Assembly: GCF_000550785.1 (NCBI RefSeq)
Contig: NZ_CP004350.1
Span: forward strand, 600,009 to 664,008
Direction of reading: 5' to 3'
DNA: 64,000 nt
From: Corynebacterium casei LMG S-19264
GTDB taxonomy: Bacteria > Actinomycetota > Actinomycetes > Mycobacteriales > Mycobacteriaceae
Part shown: piece after piece, positions 62,914-64,000 of the stretch
How positions within the stretch are numbered: position 1 is the stretch's first letter
Layout: every line of letters starts with the position of its first letter
Made by a program: the position numbers and the translations under genes
Notes under the pieces: generated by a model
What the model was told of the DNA's origin: nothing
Database searches by the model: none
What the model saw: only the letters and a program-made list of their open reading frames with translations

Positions 62914-63759
62914 ATGACTGCAACCACTTTGGATGGAAAACTGTACCGCGCCGAGCTATTTGAAGACCTCAAAAAGCGAGTTGCCGCACTGGATAAGCAG
63001 CCAGGGCTGGCCACCGTTTTGGTAGGTGAAGATCCAGGTTCACACTCTTATGTGAAGATGAAGCACCGCGATTGCGAAGAACTTGGAATCGCGTCGATTC
63101 GTGAAGACCTGCCAGAAGACACCACCCAGGAAGAACTTGAAGCAGTCATTGCGGAGCTCAACGCCGATGACAATGTCACCGGCTACATCGTCCAGCTGCC
63201 GCTGCCGAAGCATCTCAACGAAAACCGCATCCTGGAATTGATTGACCCGGAAAAAGATGCTGACGGTCTGCACCCGGTAAACCTCGGCAAGCTGGTCCTC
63301 AACGAGGATGCACCACTGCCATGTACTCCAAATGGCTGTATTTCTTTGCTGCGCCGCTACAACGTTGAAATTGACGGCGCCAAGGTGGTTGTCATCGGCC
63401 GCGGCGTGACCGTGGGCCGCCCAATTGGTTTGATGCTCACCCGCCGCAGCGAAAATGCCACGGTGACCCTGTGCCACACCGGTACTAAGGATCTGAAGGC
63501 AGAAACCTTGGAAGCTGACATCATCATCGCTGCAGCAGGCAAGCCACACATGCTCACCGCCGATATGGTCAAAGAAGGCGCAGCTATCTTGGACGTGGGA
63601 GTCTCGCGTGTCGATGGCAAACTTGCCGGCGACGTACACCCTGACGTGTGGGAAAAGGCCGGATTTATCTCTCCGAACCCAGGTGGGGTGGGCCCATTGA
63701 CCCGTACCTTCCTGGTTTCTAATATCGTCGAGCGCGCAGAGCAGCTCGCAGCCAAGTAG
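62914..63759 (+). CDS. folD: Methylenetetrahydrofolate dehydrogenase/cyclohydrolase
   Basis: 281-residue bifunctional enzyme interconverting 5,10-methylene-THF and 10-formyl-THF. It has [15 protein letters not shown] with the catalytic lysine, VQLPLPKH, the CTPNG motif and the NADP-binding [14 protein letters not shown], and ends [18 protein letters not shown]. No ribosome site is seen, and a -10 box lies 6 bases before the ATG. A DUF3017 gene follows, as in mycobacteria. Confidence 0.97.
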   Translation: MTATTLDGKLYRAELFEDLKKRVAALDKQPGLATVLVGEDPGSHSYVKMKHRDCEELGIASIREDLPEDTTQEELEAVIAELNADDNVTGYIVQLPLPKHLNENRILELIDPEKDADGLHPVNLGKLVLNEDAPLPCTPNGCISLLRRYNVEIDGAKVVVIGRGVTVGRPIGLMLTRRSENATVTLCHTGTKDLKAETLEADIIIAAAGKPHMLTADMVKEGAAILDVGVSRVDGKLAGDVHPDVWEKAGFISPNPGGVGPLTRTFLVSNIVERAEQLAAK

Positions 63760-63782
63760 CTCAAAGTAAAGCCCGTAAGAAT

Positions 63783-64000
63783 ATGCTGTCAGTGTCGAAC
63801 CCGCACGATATCCACTTGAAGCCTTCGCCTTTACCAAGCTGGCTGCAGTGGGTATTTATCGCGCTGTTTGGCCTCGGCGTTGTGGCTTCCGGCGTGATGA
63901 GCCTGATGGAGCATTGGCGCCGCGCTACTTTCCTGTTAGGCGCCGCCATGATTTGGCTCGCAGTCGTGCGCAGAACCTGTGATTCTGACCGGGTAGGCGT
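63783..64000 (+). CDS. DUF3017 membrane protein, 3' end outside the window
   Basis: Open frame of 72 codons running off the right edge. It encodes a short polar N-terminus, two hydrophobic segments (about 20-40 and 49-62) and RRTCDSDRV at the edge. Small DUF3017 membrane proteins lie directly after folD in mycobacteria and corynebacteria. ATG at 63783 or GTG at 63792 could be the start. Function unknown. Confidence 0.7.
   Translation, partial: MLSVSNPHDIHLKPSPLPSWLQWVFIALFGLGVVASGVMSLMEHWRRATFLLGAAMIWLAVVRRTCDSDRVG

Overview
This window is a chromosomal segment of a Corynebacterium (class Actinomycetia; species not determined). The evidence is gene order. An ESX-4 type VII secretion locus runs into rplM-rpsI-glmM, then glmS, alr-tsaE-tsaB-rimI-tsaD, groES-groEL1, a WhiB regulator, sigD-rsdA, guaB-guaB3, guaA, imuA'-imuB, dnaE2 and folD. 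This follows the Rv3447c to Rv3356c order of Mycobacterium tuberculosis with corynebacterial rearrangements. Many genes have a TAnnnT -10 hexamer 6-8 bases before the start codon, which suggests leaderless mRNAs as is common in this group.

Layout. 1-5.0 kb: ESX-4 end (EccC ATPase, Rv3446c-type membrane protein, two WXG100 proteins). 5.3-7.8 kb: rplM, rpsI, glmM. 7.9-10.3 kb: an operon of a WXG100-sized protein, a proline-rich membrane protein and a coiled-coil protein. Its promoter shares GGAAC-N17-AGTCC with the one before the two WXG100 genes, suggesting one ECF sigma factor controls both. 10.3-18.2 kb: alpha/beta-hydrolase-fold protein, glmS, alr, the t6A genes and rimI. 18.2-22.8 kb: groES-groEL1 behind a CIRCE operator, and a UvrA paralogue. 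22.8-34.3 kb: aldehyde dehydrogenase, WhiB, sigD-rsdA, the guanine nucleotide genes, an EamA/LysR pair and a PAP2 phosphatase. 34.4-43.6 kb: accessory zone with an HNH protein and a PspC-linked two-component system interrupted by foreign-looking cargo. 43.8-53.9 kb: the translesion genes imuA', imuB and dnaE2, interleaved with a lipoprotein, a sucrase/ferredoxin-like protein and metQNI. 54.3-59.9 kb: cydABDC for cytochrome bd. 60.4-64 kb: two PH-domain membrane proteins, trmL, folD and a truncated DUF3017 gene.

The most unusual feature is a pattern repeated three times within 22 kb. Directly after an intact gene (the sensor kinase, its response regulator, dnaE2) lies a block of extra genes, all on the opposite strand, and at the far end of each block is a truncated copy of the 3' end of the same gene. 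The copies are about 355 bp, 98 bp and about 40 bp long. Two blocks carry small secreted or membrane proteins of unknown function and look AT-richer than their surroundings; the third carries cydABDC. No integrase, transposase or tRNA gene is present. The simplest reading is that incoming DNA was joined through homology to the 3' ends of resident genes, rebuilding the gene and displacing its old end. The small cargo genes look like possible secreted-effector and partner modules, but their function is unknown.
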